A stretch of DNA of 64,000 bases from Molossus alvarezi. Its lineage: Eukaryota; Chordata; Mammalia; Chiroptera; Molossidae. Location of the stretch: the NCBI GenBank assembly GCA_037176705.1, contig CM073905.1, forward strand, positions 28,242,986 through 28,306,985. Reading direction: 5' to 3'. The notes below the pieces were generated by a model. The model saw only the letters and a list, made by a program, of their open reading frames with translations. It ran no database searches and had not been told where the DNA came from. Shown here in pieces: positions 13,401 to 27,200 of the stretch (the stretch's first letter is position 1; each line of letters begins with the position of its first letter). The position numbers and the translations under genes are program-made.

Positions 13401-16400
13401 TAAGGTGCCTGTCAAAACTATGTATTAGGGAACCCATACCCTGAAGTGAAATGGTCAAGGTCCAAAGAGTAGCATAACTGACACATGCCTGTCAATGAAG
13501 GACTGGCGTGTCTGCATGTGTCTGTCTTCTCTTAAGTTTTTTTTTTGTCCGGCTGGTGTGGCTCAGTGGTTGAGCATCGACCCACGCACCAAAAGGTCGC
13601 CAGTTTGATTCCTGGTCAGGACACATGCCCAGGTTGTGGGCCAAATCCCCAGTGGGGAGCATGCAGGAGGTGGCCAATCGATGTTCTTGCTCATCCATGT
13701 TTCTCTCTCTCTCTCTCTCCTTCTCACTTCCTCTCTCTCTAAAATCAATAAAAAAAAATTTTTTTTAAAGTTTTTTTTGACAAAGCCTTGAAATCTGAAA
13801 CTTTATCTTAACTTTTTTTTGTGTCTCTGAAATATCCAGTCTGGATTTTGCTTGCATGTGTTTTGATGAACACAAGTTCCTGGTCTCAATTTTTAAGAAT
13901 TTTAGTGTTCTGTATTTAGAGAGACGTCCTCTGATAAATTTGAGTAATGCATATCTTAATAAGAACCAGACCACACTTTTTTATCTAGAAGGAATATAAC
14001 AGGAAATGTAAAGTTACAGATAATTCAATAGTTTCAGAAATTAAAAGCTTTTCTAAGAATTGAGGAAATAATCCATGATCAATGGCAAACAATTTCACTC
14101 TATAGTTCTTAAAGAAGCTCAAGACATTTGCCTTCAGAGATAGGTTATCTCTGGCGATTTCTACAAGTACTAAAAAGACATTAGAGAATAAAAAAGCTAA
14201 TGCTTAGCAGGTTGATTTACAGTGGTAAAGTCAGCATGTTTCAGAAAAAGGAACCTCAAAAAAATGATTAGTTCAATTAATGGGTCAAACTGTAATTCAT
14301 TAAACAGAAGGTATTTCAGAAAAGACAGAGGAAGTGCAAGCCCTGTGTGTTATGGCTCCTGGTCTGTCTTGTTCTTAGCTGCACACCTGCCCTAGACAGG
14401 GCCAGCGTGGTACAGAACAAGTGTTAGATTAAAAACTGATCTTCAGGCGTTCTTGTCCTCTTCTATTATAGGTAGTAGAGCCATTTATCTCAAAAGGTCT
14501 CAAAAAATAATCTAGAACTCAATACCAAAAGATCCTAAACCAAGCCCAGGCCACGGTGCACTGCAGCGCACTCCCCTGACACGCAGAGGGGCACAGGCCC
14601 CTTATTAGTTCTGTGGCCTTCCTTTGGGAAGCATCGTTGAAAAGGGCCTAGCCATAAATGAAATGCACCATATCCTCTGTTCTTGATGATTCTGAAACAT
14701 TACTCTTCAAATGACTGTTTTGTTTCTGTTTAAGGGAAGTGTACAAAATCTCATGGTGTAGAGAACTGAATGATGAGATCAGTACCCACAAAGTCTTAGG
14801 CAGGATTTAGAATTTTTCAACTTCCTTTTCTTAGAATGTTCACAAAAAAATTACATATATAATCCCCATCTTAAGCAAATTCCTTGCTATTATTAGCCAT
14901 ACTTCTTTTAGGGATTATATATATTCATATATTTTTTACTCTCTTAAAAGGCAGTGAACGAAAAAATGCTGAGCAAATGTTGTTTCTTACCAGTGTACAA
15001 CTCTTACTAGTGCAAAGAGAATGCTTTCTTATATTCATTGAGAACCTGCTCTGTGGCAGGCCCTGCTCCAGGCTCTGAGGACATCATACGTTAGTGGTTA
15101 AGTACTGGTGAAAAATAAAGCGGAGATATGGGACAGGGCTACTAGGGTGGGGGTGAATAACAACTTAGAATAAGAGTGAACAGGGACAGCACCCCTTGCA
15201 TAGCGTGGGGTGGGGTATGATGTGGAATGCTGATAAACACATATACCCGTCCAGGGCTTTCATCTGCTCTGTCTTTCCGGTATGATTATTCTTGTAAAAC
15301 GAGCAATGGGAAGAATGACATCCATGGAGTGGCATCCAGGATTCCAGGAAGCACAGAACAGTGCAAGGGTTACTACAACTGACATAAGCACTTAATGGGT
15401 TATATGTTTCTTCCACTGGGAAGCTTACTCTGGAATTATTTCTTATAAAAGCTACTTCATTTTAAATATCCAAATACACACTGCTTCCAAAAAGACAGCT
15501 TGGCCCAAAGATTTTTAGATCTGTTACAATAACTGTTTTTCTTCCCTCTGACCACAAGAATTGTGCCTGGGGTTCTTCCTTATATTGTGGGTTTAAAGCG
15601 TCAATCATCCTGGCATTTATTAACATGTTACCTTTTTCTGCATAATTCTCAGCTCGTCACTCAAGTTGTTATTCACCTTCATTAGCTGTTGTATCTTGGC
15701 CTCAGAAGCCACTAGAGCGTTTTTGACCTCCATAAATTCCTGCACAGTGACTGGTCCATCTGATAAATCTGAATCTAGGCTCTAAAAATAAATTGGGGAA
15801 AATGTTCACAATCTGAGATGATAACATTCAAGACTAACAGCTAAAGAATTTCAAATTCTGACCATGCCAGCTGGATTGCAAAGTTAATCAAACTAAATCA
15901 AGGCTTCTGAGGATAATGCAAAAATAAAACATAAAGGTGGAGTTACTATATTTGAAAAATTTTAACGTCAATATTTTCTAACAGAATAGGTACTGGGGCT
16001 ATAAACCTACTCTAACAATGACTCTTTAAGTGCCTTTGTCTTGTCTCGTCTTCCTTTCCTTGCTCATTAATTTTTCTCTTCTATTCATTCTTTCATTAAT
16101 TCATTCATTCCAACAGGTTTTTATTGAGCATCAGGCAGTGTTCTAGGGTCTTGGGATATATAAGAAAATAAAATAGACAATGATTCCTATTTCTATAATG
16201 AGAGGGGGAAAAATAAAAATAAGTAACCATATAGTATGACAGAAAGTGATAAGTAAGTGTGGTTGAAAACAGGTAAAATGGAGAAGAATAAAGGGCTGGG
16301 GAGCCAAAGTAGGGCTGGAGGTAGGAGCATTTTAATTAGACAGGGTGAGCCTTTGGGTAGGTGAGCTGTGAGCAACAGCCTGAAAGAGGTGAGGACATTA

Positions 16401-18252
16401 GTTAAACGGCTGTCTGGTGGAAGAACGGTCCAGCCATCAGCAGAGCTCAGTTAGAGGGGGCAGGTGTGCAGGGCGGAGAGGAGTGGGAGGCCCGACAGCC
16501 AGTCCACAGAGGACCCTTTCTTGTAGGGTCCTGCCAAGACTTTTGCTCTCACTGAGTGAACCTGGTGCTGCTGGGGAAACCTGGCAGAGATGTTCAGATA
16601 AGTGACGCTTACTGTCCTCTCTGCATTCCCTGCATCTGCCAATGGCATTATTATTCTCACAGTGCTGGACATCCCCAACAAATCTTCTTTAAGTCTATCT
16701 CTCCCCCTTCAAACATCCAACTTATTGCCAGGGCCTATCTATTCTATCTTTCTATTCATCCATTCTCAAATGTTTGCTGAGCCTCTCTGTGGGCTAGGTC
16801 TGGGCCAAGGTCCTGGGGATTCAGCAGAGGGTGGGCCAGCCAGACCACTGCTGCCCTCTCCCCAGGCTCACACTCTGCTACAGTGATCTCTCTCCCATCC
16901 AGACCCTCTTAGCCCAAGTACTAAAGAGGCCTGGCCAGCTTTTCAGGAGTATCCTAATTGGGTTCCTTTCTTCTACTCTCTGATCCTCCAGAACACTCCT
17001 CCCAAAATAAAGGACCCAAAAGGGCTGACCATTCCCTCCTTCCCTGCCTAAAAGCTCCCGGGGCTCGGCTCTGCCTGCCGAGGTCCATGCTCTTCAGTCT
17101 GGCATCATATTCCTCCCATGGTGTGACCTCCGCCTCTGCTACAGCTTTGAGTCCTGCTCCTTTTAGGCTATCTCTACACATCGTCAGTTTCCCTCCTAGA
17201 CACCTTATTTCATTTTCTCTCTGCCTAGACCACTCTTCGCTGCCTCTCCACATGCCCAAACCCATGTATCCTTTAAGACACGTTAAGAGCCCTCTCATTT
17301 ACAAAGCCTCCAGATACTCCTCCTTAGTAACAAGTTGTGTCTCCTCTCCGCCCCCAACCCCTTCTGTTTGTGCGTCTTATGACACATATCACTGTGTACC
17401 TTTTATTGCAGCTATCTCTCCTCTTAGGCAGTGACAGCCTCACGGAAAAGGGACTATACCTCATTCAGGAGAATATTATCCAGAGAAGTCACTTGGTAAA
17501 TATTTGTTGAAAGAATAAAACACACCAGTCCCTCCTTACAAGTTTTATAAAGTCACATCTGCGGCAGGGCTATGGAATTCAGCAACTGACTCAGGAACCA
17601 AGGACCCCCTCTTTAAAAATGATTTACCTCGTTTGACCTTTGCTTGGCCTACTCATTAGTAAAGCCAACTATACCTCCATAGCACTTCCACAGGGCTAGC
17701 CCTCAAGTGACTTACAAAGTAAGGCCATTTTGCAGGAAGAAAGCTTTTACAAAGAAACAACGTCTCCCACTCTGTGTGTCACCTCACCTTCTGCCTATTT
17801 GCCTTGCTTGCAGTAGTTTCCAGATCTGTGTCTTCATCTGATGCCACACTGTCATAATCTGGCTGGTCATTGTCTTGACTCTCAACACTGTGCTGGTTGA
17901 TTGTTTTCAGTATGAGATCCACATTGTCTATCGATAGAAGCAAATAACTTTACTTCAGGTTTAAAAAAAAAGTGCATTTATTGATTTTTTTTTTTTTTAT
18001 CCTCACCCGAGGACATTTTTCCATCTCTTGTTCAGATAGAGTGGGAGGGAGAAAGAGGAAGAAAGAGAGAGAGGGAAACATCAACATGAAAGGGACACAT
18101 CAAGTGGCTGCCACCTGCATGACCAACCAGGGCCTGGGACAAACTGCAACCGAGGTACATGCCCTTAGCGGGAACTGAACCCGGGTCTCTCTGGACCGCA
18201 GGCCGACGCTCTAACCGCTGAGCCAAACCGGCCAGGGCCATTTATTGATTTT

Positions 18253-18286
<34 letters not shown>

Positions 18287-21200
18287 GGGGGAGAGAGAAA
18301 CACTGATTTGTTGTTCCATTTATTTATGCATTAATTGATTGATTCTCTCTCTCTCTTTTTTTATCCTCACCCGAGAACATTTTTCCATTTTTTGTTCAGA
18401 CAGAGTGGGAGGGAGAGAGAGAAACATCGATGTGAAAGGGACACATCGAGTGGCTGACTCCCATACAACCCAACCAGGGCCGGGGACAAACTGCAACGGA
18501 GGTATGTGCCCTTAGTGGGAACCGAACCCGGGCCTCTCTGGACTGCAGTCGACGCTCTAACCGCTGAGCCAAACCAGCCAGGGCTAAATGATTGATTCTT
18601 GTATGTGCCCTGACCGGGCAAATACCCACAACCTTGGAATACCTGAGCCAGGGCCTTTAAAAAAGTTTTTTCCCCATAAAACTATTGGGAGGATTTTTGG
18701 GTTTAGTAATTTAAGGATGGAAAGAAAATGACAGAAATAGCAATGTTATAGTCCCACCAATATAGGGATAACAGAGCAAGTCATCAACCAGACTGGTAGC
18801 CTACTATAAACATCAGAGAGATTTAAGCATCCCCCTGAGCTACTCACCAAATGAGGGCAAATTAATTAGATGATTTATGAAGAGCTACTCAGATGAAGGA
18901 GGCAGTTCCCAAGTTTCTAATCATTCAGTGAGACAGAGTATAGCTCCAAATCATGGAGATAAAGCTGTACTAATGCATGCTTAACTGTGATTGACAAGGT
19001 AACATCATGTCAAGATAGAAAGAAAATTGTTCAAGTGGAGCCTAGAAACTAGGTGCTCAAAGAGAAGGCACATTGGTATTTAGTGAACTGGATGCCAGTG
19101 AGAGAAAGGAAAAAAAAGGATGATCCAGTAGACACACACATGTGCATATCAGAAAGGTATGGTCTGCAGGGGAGCAGGGATGATTCTATAGGCGCTAACA
19201 CATTTTGAATAAGAGAGTTCACAAATTATCCAAGTCTCTCCAATTTCTTTCGAACAATTCAAGCTACCTCTAACTTCTAATATTGTTTCTGGATATTTTG
19301 ATGGATAATATCTGGGTGATAAATAATGGTTATGTAAAAAATATTTTAATTTAAAATCAATATATAAAATATACATATCATCTGATTATACAATAAAGAT
19401 TCAACATAGAAAACTTGAAACAAATGAATCATTCATGGCCATTGACATATGTTGGTTTATTCCCTAAACATACATATTCACTGTTTGCAGTAGTTGTGGT
19501 CTATAAAGTTCCTGTGAAGACTGAATGAGCAAATACTGAACCACTGTTCTGAGTGGAAACACAGGGTTAGGTTCCTGCAAGCCTCTGGTCACAACATTTT
19601 CATCAGCTGATCGAGGTATAACCTTGTTTTATGTGTGTTGTATTAAAAGACATCTTTAAAACATTATCGTTGATTCACTAACACTGAACTCACAGCCAAT
19701 AGCACTAGAACTCATGCCTAAATGGAGCTTATTTAACACATGCATTTTCTCCGTAAGGCATATTCCAGCCTTCTTGGGCTTACGAACCCGAGACAGCACT
19801 TTAGCACTACACTTGGGGGGGCATTTTAAACAGTAAAATTACCAACAAAAAGCACAAAAATGTGAAATATATAACACTAAACAGACTTTGAAAAGGACAT
19901 ATTTACAATACGAAAGTTGAAACAAAAGGCAAAGTGTGGTCTTTTTCAATCTCAGCTGGGAACATGTTTTTAGTAATCCAAATTTTTCAACACTCTGCAC
20001 ATGTCTAACAAATTACCATGAAAATGTTGTGAGTACTGGTTTTGGGGTTACAAACACATTTTAGTGAATAAGTGAATTTGCAAATATGGAATCTATGAAT
20101 AATTAGGAATGATTATATATCTATACTGACATGTGGTATATTCACTTGTACATATGTATGCTTTTTCTTACAAAACTGGGATTATACTAAACTAAACCTT
20201 TATTTTAAAAATTATTTTATACTATATCATTTCATATTCTCTGAAAAAGAAAGCCTGTGCACTATTCTTTTTTTTTTATCCTCACACAGGACATTTTTTT
20301 TTTGATATTTTGTTCAGATAGAGTAGGAGGGAGAGAGAAACATCGACGTGAAAGGGACACATGAAGTGGTTGCCACCCACACGACCCAACCAGGGCCGGG
20401 GACAAACCGCAACCGAGGCACATGCCCTTAGCGGGAACCGAACCCAGGTCTTTCTGGACCGCAGGCCGATGCTCTAACTGCTGAGCCAAACCGGTCAGGG
20501 CTACACTATTCAAATATGTGACTAAATGTTGCTCTTTTATTATTTGTTTCTAATGTTTTCTGTGCTATATAAAACATATATACATATAAAAATCTCTGAT
20601 TATTTCTCAATTAACACCTAGAAATGAAACCACCAAATCAAAAGAATATATACATTTTGATACTCCAAATTTATGAAAGGATCCTTATCATTGCACCTTC
20701 ACCATAGTTTAATCAACTTTCTTAGAACTTGTTTACTCCTGGTTGAACCAGTAAAATCAAGAACAAATTGTTGTCAGTTAATGAGTACTTATTATCTTTG
20801 GAGAATGTGATGCTGACTGAAAACTGAATTGTTATGGTATGTATTTCTTTTTAAATGTTGTACAATAAAAATTATTATTTTTATAATTAAAAAACAAACA
20901 AAAAACACATGAGCATACAGTTTTGGGGCTGAATGAAGTGTGCTCCTAAGCATAGAGACAGGTCCCTGAGCTACTAAACTAGACTCAACAGCGCATCTGA
21001 GAAATACACACTTGGTGCTCTCTTTACAATTTTAAACTACAATAATTCTCACTGTAGACATCTAAAGTTTATAGTAACAAACTTGAAATATTTAGAACTC
21101 AGTTTTGTAGGTAAGCAACAGTAGATGAGCTGTAATTTCAATCAAGAGGGCTTACTTTCTTATATACTTTTTAACAATATCTAAATCAGACTTTTGGGTT

Positions 21201-24200
21201 AATTTCAGGATGTAACTTTATAGAAATGAAGATAGGTGACCCAAGAAGAAAAACATCACATATATGATATATATGAATAGCAGTTAATAACACTGAAATA
21301 TTTATAATTCGCCAGGGCTCAAAGGGGTAAACTGTTTGTCACAACATGGTATCAGTAAAACTTATAGGGCTTTAACTAAGTTATTCTGTTGATGACTGCT
21401 CTAAATACTTTTAACTTTAAATTTAACACTTGTGTGAAATTTAGAAGACAAAAGAAACAAACATTTGGTTTAAAACAGTTACCTTTTGAATTAGAGCGAG
21501 AACTGCCTTGCTGTCTCCTCTTGGCATCACTGAGAATGTCAATAACCAGCGTGGCAAACTCATGGGCATTAAACCGAGCTAATTTCTGTCTGCCCTGAGG
21601 GTGAAAAAATAATTGGAAATACCCAAACATAAAAATACATACATAAATATTTACGTAAAAGTAGTTGGACTATTGTTAGACTTTGGCAAAGAAAGGCCTT
21701 CTAGCATGATCAAGGTACCATCAATCAATCACAGACATAATTGAACCAAACATTAACATTTTCCCTCGTAGTTAAAAATCATTTATATAAGAGAACTATA
21801 TAACATTTAAGTTCTCACAATGCATATGAACAAAAACAGAATGGTTCTACTTAAAGCTTTTATTTCCTAATATTAACTCGGTTTTGAAATATACCTAGTA
21901 ATGAAAAATCAATGTGGGGGAAATTTTTAAATTTCAAGATAAAGTTATAGTCTAGATGCTGGGACTCAACAAATAGCCATTAATCAATAAAAATTAAAAG
22001 ACCTTCCTAATTTAATCAGTTTTTCTTCTTTTGATGGGTGCTTAGGCGGTTTTTAGTGCTCTATTATTACGTACAGTGCTTCAATGAAAATTGTTGTGCA
22101 TAGATTTTTGCATTTTTATTTTATTAGAACATACTCTCAAATAAGGAATTCCCATGTGAAAGAATGAAAGAATGGATACTTAATTTTGAGGTTTTTGAAA
22201 TAGATTAACAAGTTGCTTTTCTAAAGTCTGGAACAATTTATTTATTTTTTTATCCTCACCCGAGGACACTTTTCCATTTTTTATTCAGATAGAATGGGAA
22301 GGAGAGAGAGAAACATTGACATGAAAGGTACACATCAAGTGGCTGCCTCCCGCATGACCCAACCAGGGCCGGGACAAACTGCAACCGAGACACACGCCCT
22401 TAGCAGGAACCGAACCCAGGTCTCTCCAGACCACAGGCCGATGCGCTAACCACTGAGCCAAACCGGCCAGGGCTAAAGTCTGAAACAATTTAAACTCTTA
22501 TCTGCAGAACGAGAAAGTCCATCTAGCCAGATCCTTACCAGTTTGGAGTACCCCTTAATATATATTTTAGTAATTTGACTGATGAAACTTTCAATAATGC
22601 CTTTAGGTTGCTTTCTTTGATTACTGACAAGGTTAAATGTTTCTTCATATTTATTTATTTATTTTTAATCCTCACTCAAGGACTTTTTTTTTTTTGCATT
22701 TACTTCAGGTACAGTGGGAGGGAGAGAGGGAGTAAAAGAGAGAGAAACATCAATGTGTGAGAGGCACATCGACTGGTTGCCACCCACACGGGGACAAACT
22801 GCAACCAAAGTACGTGCCCTTAGCGGGAACTGAACTCAGGTCTCTCTGGACCCCAGGCCGAAGCTCTAACCACTGAGCCAAACCGGTCAGGGCTGTTTCT
22901 TCATATTTAAAGGCCATCTTTATTTCTTCTGTGAATTGCTTTATATTTCTGTCCATGTGCCCATTCATATCTATCACTTTTCTTATAAATTTGTGAATTG
23001 TGTGTATGTGTATAAAGGCTATTAACACTTAAATTAATGAAAAAATTTTAAATACCTGTCCTGGAAAAATAAAATACCAAGATATCAGCTGTTCTCAAAA
23101 TATCATTACTGGTTACTTTTTTTTACACTCGGCCACTTGCCTGATTCCGTGTTGATGAGTACTCGGGATTGACCGGAAGGAAGGGGACGACGGTTGTCTC
23201 AGTCACCAGGGTGCTGTGGTTTTGCGTGGCAAGCCAGACTAGCCAGAGGAAAGAGCCAGAGATAGAATCTCATCACCATGGGTGTGCCACTGCTCCTCTG
23301 AGAGCCACAGCCCCTGCCTTACTAGGGAGACTCAAGGAAGCACACTCCAAAGCCAACATACACACAAGTAAATGTCCATACATGTGTTATCAGGACAGAA
23401 AACACTGGGTAAGTAAAACACTGAGGCTGGCAGCTTGTCACTGCCCACTGATAACAAGCATATTAGATAAAGCCACATGTTAAGTCACCTGCATCAGTCT
23501 CTCGCCTGTCAACTTCATCGTACACATCCATGGCAAGTTCTTCAAACAAATGATTACTTAGCTGAAAGGAAAAAAATATCAGGAACACCAGGGACAAGGA
23601 TTAACACTAAAAGAATGAGCAGGAACTGTGACTTATTCTCCCTTTATCTCCAATGTTTTATCCAAAGCCAATGCTTAGTAAATTCCCACTGTAACACAAA
23701 CAGTAACATTTCCAAATAGCACAGATCCTTTAAAAATATCTGCTTCCCATAGCAGCTTCACTCCTCTGTGGTCACAGACAGGGCTGTGCTGTAAAGGAGG
23801 TCAGAGGCATCTAAAGTGCCTGTCTCAAACCAGGTTCCAGTTCTCTACTCTTCATGTGATATCACCCTTAGTTTAAATCTTCTCTTTTGCTCTTGAGGAT
23901 GTTTGCCTGTGCCCACGAACATAAGGGGTCATAGACCCTTGGCAGGATAAAGATGTCAAAACATTCCACTTTGAGAGGACAGAACACGCCATTGCGCCCA
24001 AGTATCACCAGACCTTGGTGAAGCCTCACTGCTATCTTCCTCAGCAGTAGTCCCAATTCCCAGAAGAACTGAGCACCCCCAACAAAGGACAGGCTGTCTG
24101 ATCAGTATGCTGAGCAGGATGAGTCAACAAAATACTCTCCACACAGACTAGGTGCCTGCCTGGCAGCAACCAGGATGGTCAGGGTCTTCTTCAACCCAGA

Positions 24201-27200
24201 CAAAGCTAAGCCCCTGCCAGGCCGTCTCCGGCTCTCTTTGTGCTTTTTGCCTCATAAAGGCACCCTGACACTTGGTGGCTGTTAATTTTTAGTTGACTGC
24301 TTCCCCATTCTGTGAGGGTAGACTGAATTTATCCTATTCTCTACTGTGTTCACCATACTCACATGTAGTACCTGGCACTGAGATAGTGCTCATATTTAAT
24401 CACATAATAACCACAAGGTATTTTATGCAACAATTTTAAATGCTGTATCTACGGACCTCAGAGGAACTCATTAAAATGGATACAATACATTGTTGGGTGA
24501 AAAAATATCAGAATATAAAATTCTACAATTATGACTGTACTTCAGTTAAAAGATATGTATCCGAAACAAGTATTAGAATAATTATACCAAAATACTGAGC
24601 CTGAATCCAAAAAGAGTATAGTAAATAAGGATGATTTCCCTTTTCTATTTTTCATATTTTCTCGTGTGGTTACATTATATTTATAACAAAATAAACTCTG
24701 AGAGTCTTTTGCTGGATAAGGTGACGAAAGACTGAAAACTTGAACTTTCATAAATATCTAGTCTCTTTCCTCTAAGGAGCTATAAGCTAATGTTATTATT
24801 ACTAACAATAACTATACAGCAGTACTAAGGGCGTACATCCAAGGCACTGTGCTAATATCATCATATTTAATATATTCACAACACCTCTATGAAATAGGAA
24901 CTACTATTATTCCACTTTACAGGTAAGGAAATTGAGGCACAGAAGTTAGTAGCTTACTTAAAGTCACAAAGCCAATCAATGATAACAGATCTGAGATCCA
25001 AGTTTAAATTTCTCACAATGTTAACAATTGCTAATTCAAGGAATGCATTAGTCTTATTATATTTCTCTTAGCTTTTTGGAAGAAACAGAGGGAGGGAGGA
25101 AGGGAGGAAGGGAGGAAGGGAGGAAGGGAGGAAGGGAGGAAGGGAGGAAGGGAGGAAGGGAGGAAGGAAGGAAGGAAGGAGGGAAGGAAGGAAGGAAGGA
25201 AGGAAGGAGGGAGGGAAGGAAAGAAGGATGGAAGTAGGTAGGTAGGTAGAGATGGAGGGAGTAGGGAGATATTGTAGGATAAATACTGAATTGGCAGTTA
25301 TAATATGCTGTGAGAATATTTTCCTCACTTGTGAGAAGGAGACCAAAGGGTGGGGTCAATAAACAGCAGCTCACCCTCACTGAGCAGTTCTGAGTTGCAA
25401 TCCCTGCTGCATCATTATCTTCCTGTCTAGGTGAGGACACCAGAGAAACCAAGGCTAGGGAGCTTGTCAGAGCTGAGATCTGTACCTGACTGATCTGACC
25501 CAGAGTTCAAATTCTTGAGAGCTGCACTCAACTTGGTTCTTGATATTGACCTAGTGCCTGCCACATGCTAGAGATATTACAGACATAACCCCATCTTTCA
25601 GCCTAACAAATGTAAAATAGTCAAAAGGAACTTGGGTTTTATCTATAATGCTGGAATTACTTTAAATAAAAATAAAGATAATTTATTGGCCTACATAGTA
25701 TAAGCAATTAAAAGGAAACCACAGAATATACATTGCTATCTGACTCTAAAGCTCATCATCTTAACTATATGACCTCCTTAATTTAAGAAAGGCGACAAAA
25801 CACAGACACACAAAATTGTAAATATAGAACACAGAGACACCAAACAAATTGCATAAAACACATTTATTTCATATTACAGTTATATACTAGTAAGGATAAA
25901 TTCATTTTATGTAATATTTAGTACTTAATATTATATGACGTTTTAGTAAAGAGTCTTCTGTAAAAAGGAGAATGAAGAGAAAGCCATAAATTAGATGAGT
26001 TGCAATTTCAGTTGGACTTTGGGAAAACTACTACCTACATTGTGAAGGTGGTCATATTTCAGCTGCTTGAATGATGAAAGGGATGGAAGCTGGGAAAGGG
26101 AACTCTGCAGGAGAGGAAAAGAGGATTCCTGAAAGAGGATTTGAAGGTGGCAGCTAATGGCCTCAGAGAATGCTAACCTACAACGAAATATGTAAACATG
26201 GCATGTGCCACACACACAATGGGAACTAGATGGGAAGTAGGGCAGGAACTGAAAGGTGAGAGCTGGATGATGCTCTTAAAGTTATGAAAAGAAGAATCTT
26301 GGTTCTGATTCAGAGAGCCATGAGAACACCTGCGGAGTGTAATATGGTGGTTAAAAAAGCTGAGGAAGTGCCTTGGTGAAGCTTCATTTATGGGGACTAA
26401 ACAAAGAGAAATCATTCCCAGAGAAGTAGCTTCCTGTCTAAACCTGAGGTGGGCAGGCTGGAAAAAATACTCAGATTTAAAGTGAGGTTTGACCTGCAGA
26501 ACTGGGCAAACTCTGAGCACATATTCGGGCAGAACCACCAGCTTTTTAAAGGGTACATTTACAAAGCTCGGATGAATGGCGTGGGATATATGAGAGAGTT
26601 ACAATGGAGGCTGGATACCAATGGCAGCAAGTGAATGTATGGTACTCACCATTCCAGCACCTACTTTTATTAATCTCTAGCATCCTATAAGGCTATAGGA
26701 AGTAATCCCAAGAAGCGTGTTCCACTTATTCATTTACATTAGGAGAAACAAGGAACTCTTATAAGGAGAAACAATTTCCTAATGGCAAAGGCACAGACTT
26801 CACATTTAAAATAGCTGAGAAAAATGGCATTATTTGAAACAGAGCCAATAAACTGAATATACTGAACTTATAGTACTTCCAGTCTTCATCGATATGTACT
26901 CAATGGTCTGCTTGTGATTTAACAACATCTAAGAGTAAGAGACAGTCATCTGATGCAATAGGTAATGAGCTGTATTAGCAGGATACAGTTCCCATACTGG
27001 AGTTCACTAGGAAATAGAGGTACTCACAGATTGAAGTTTCTTCTTAGCAGCTTTTGCCAATTCAGACAAATCCAGGCTGCTAAGAAAATGTACAAAACTA
27101 ATAAGCAAATAATAAAATCATTTTCGTGAACTCTGTAGAAAATAAAAATAGTCAAGGGATCAAGATATTAGAATTCATGAACATGGTCAGAGCTAAAAAA

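Larger units (their letters stand above)
17963..18653 (-). mobile_element. Outer bat SINE split by two later Ves insertions
   Basis: The start TTTATTGATTTT is duplicated around the first inserted Ves. The middle (GA)n and TTGTTCCATTTATTTATGCA lie at 18240-18355, and the head ACCTGAGCCAGGGCC ends at 18653. Confidence 0.85.

Noticed and set aside
25057..25452. Minus-strand frame rich in LPPFLPSS repeats
   Set aside because: Translation of the polypurine simple repeat.
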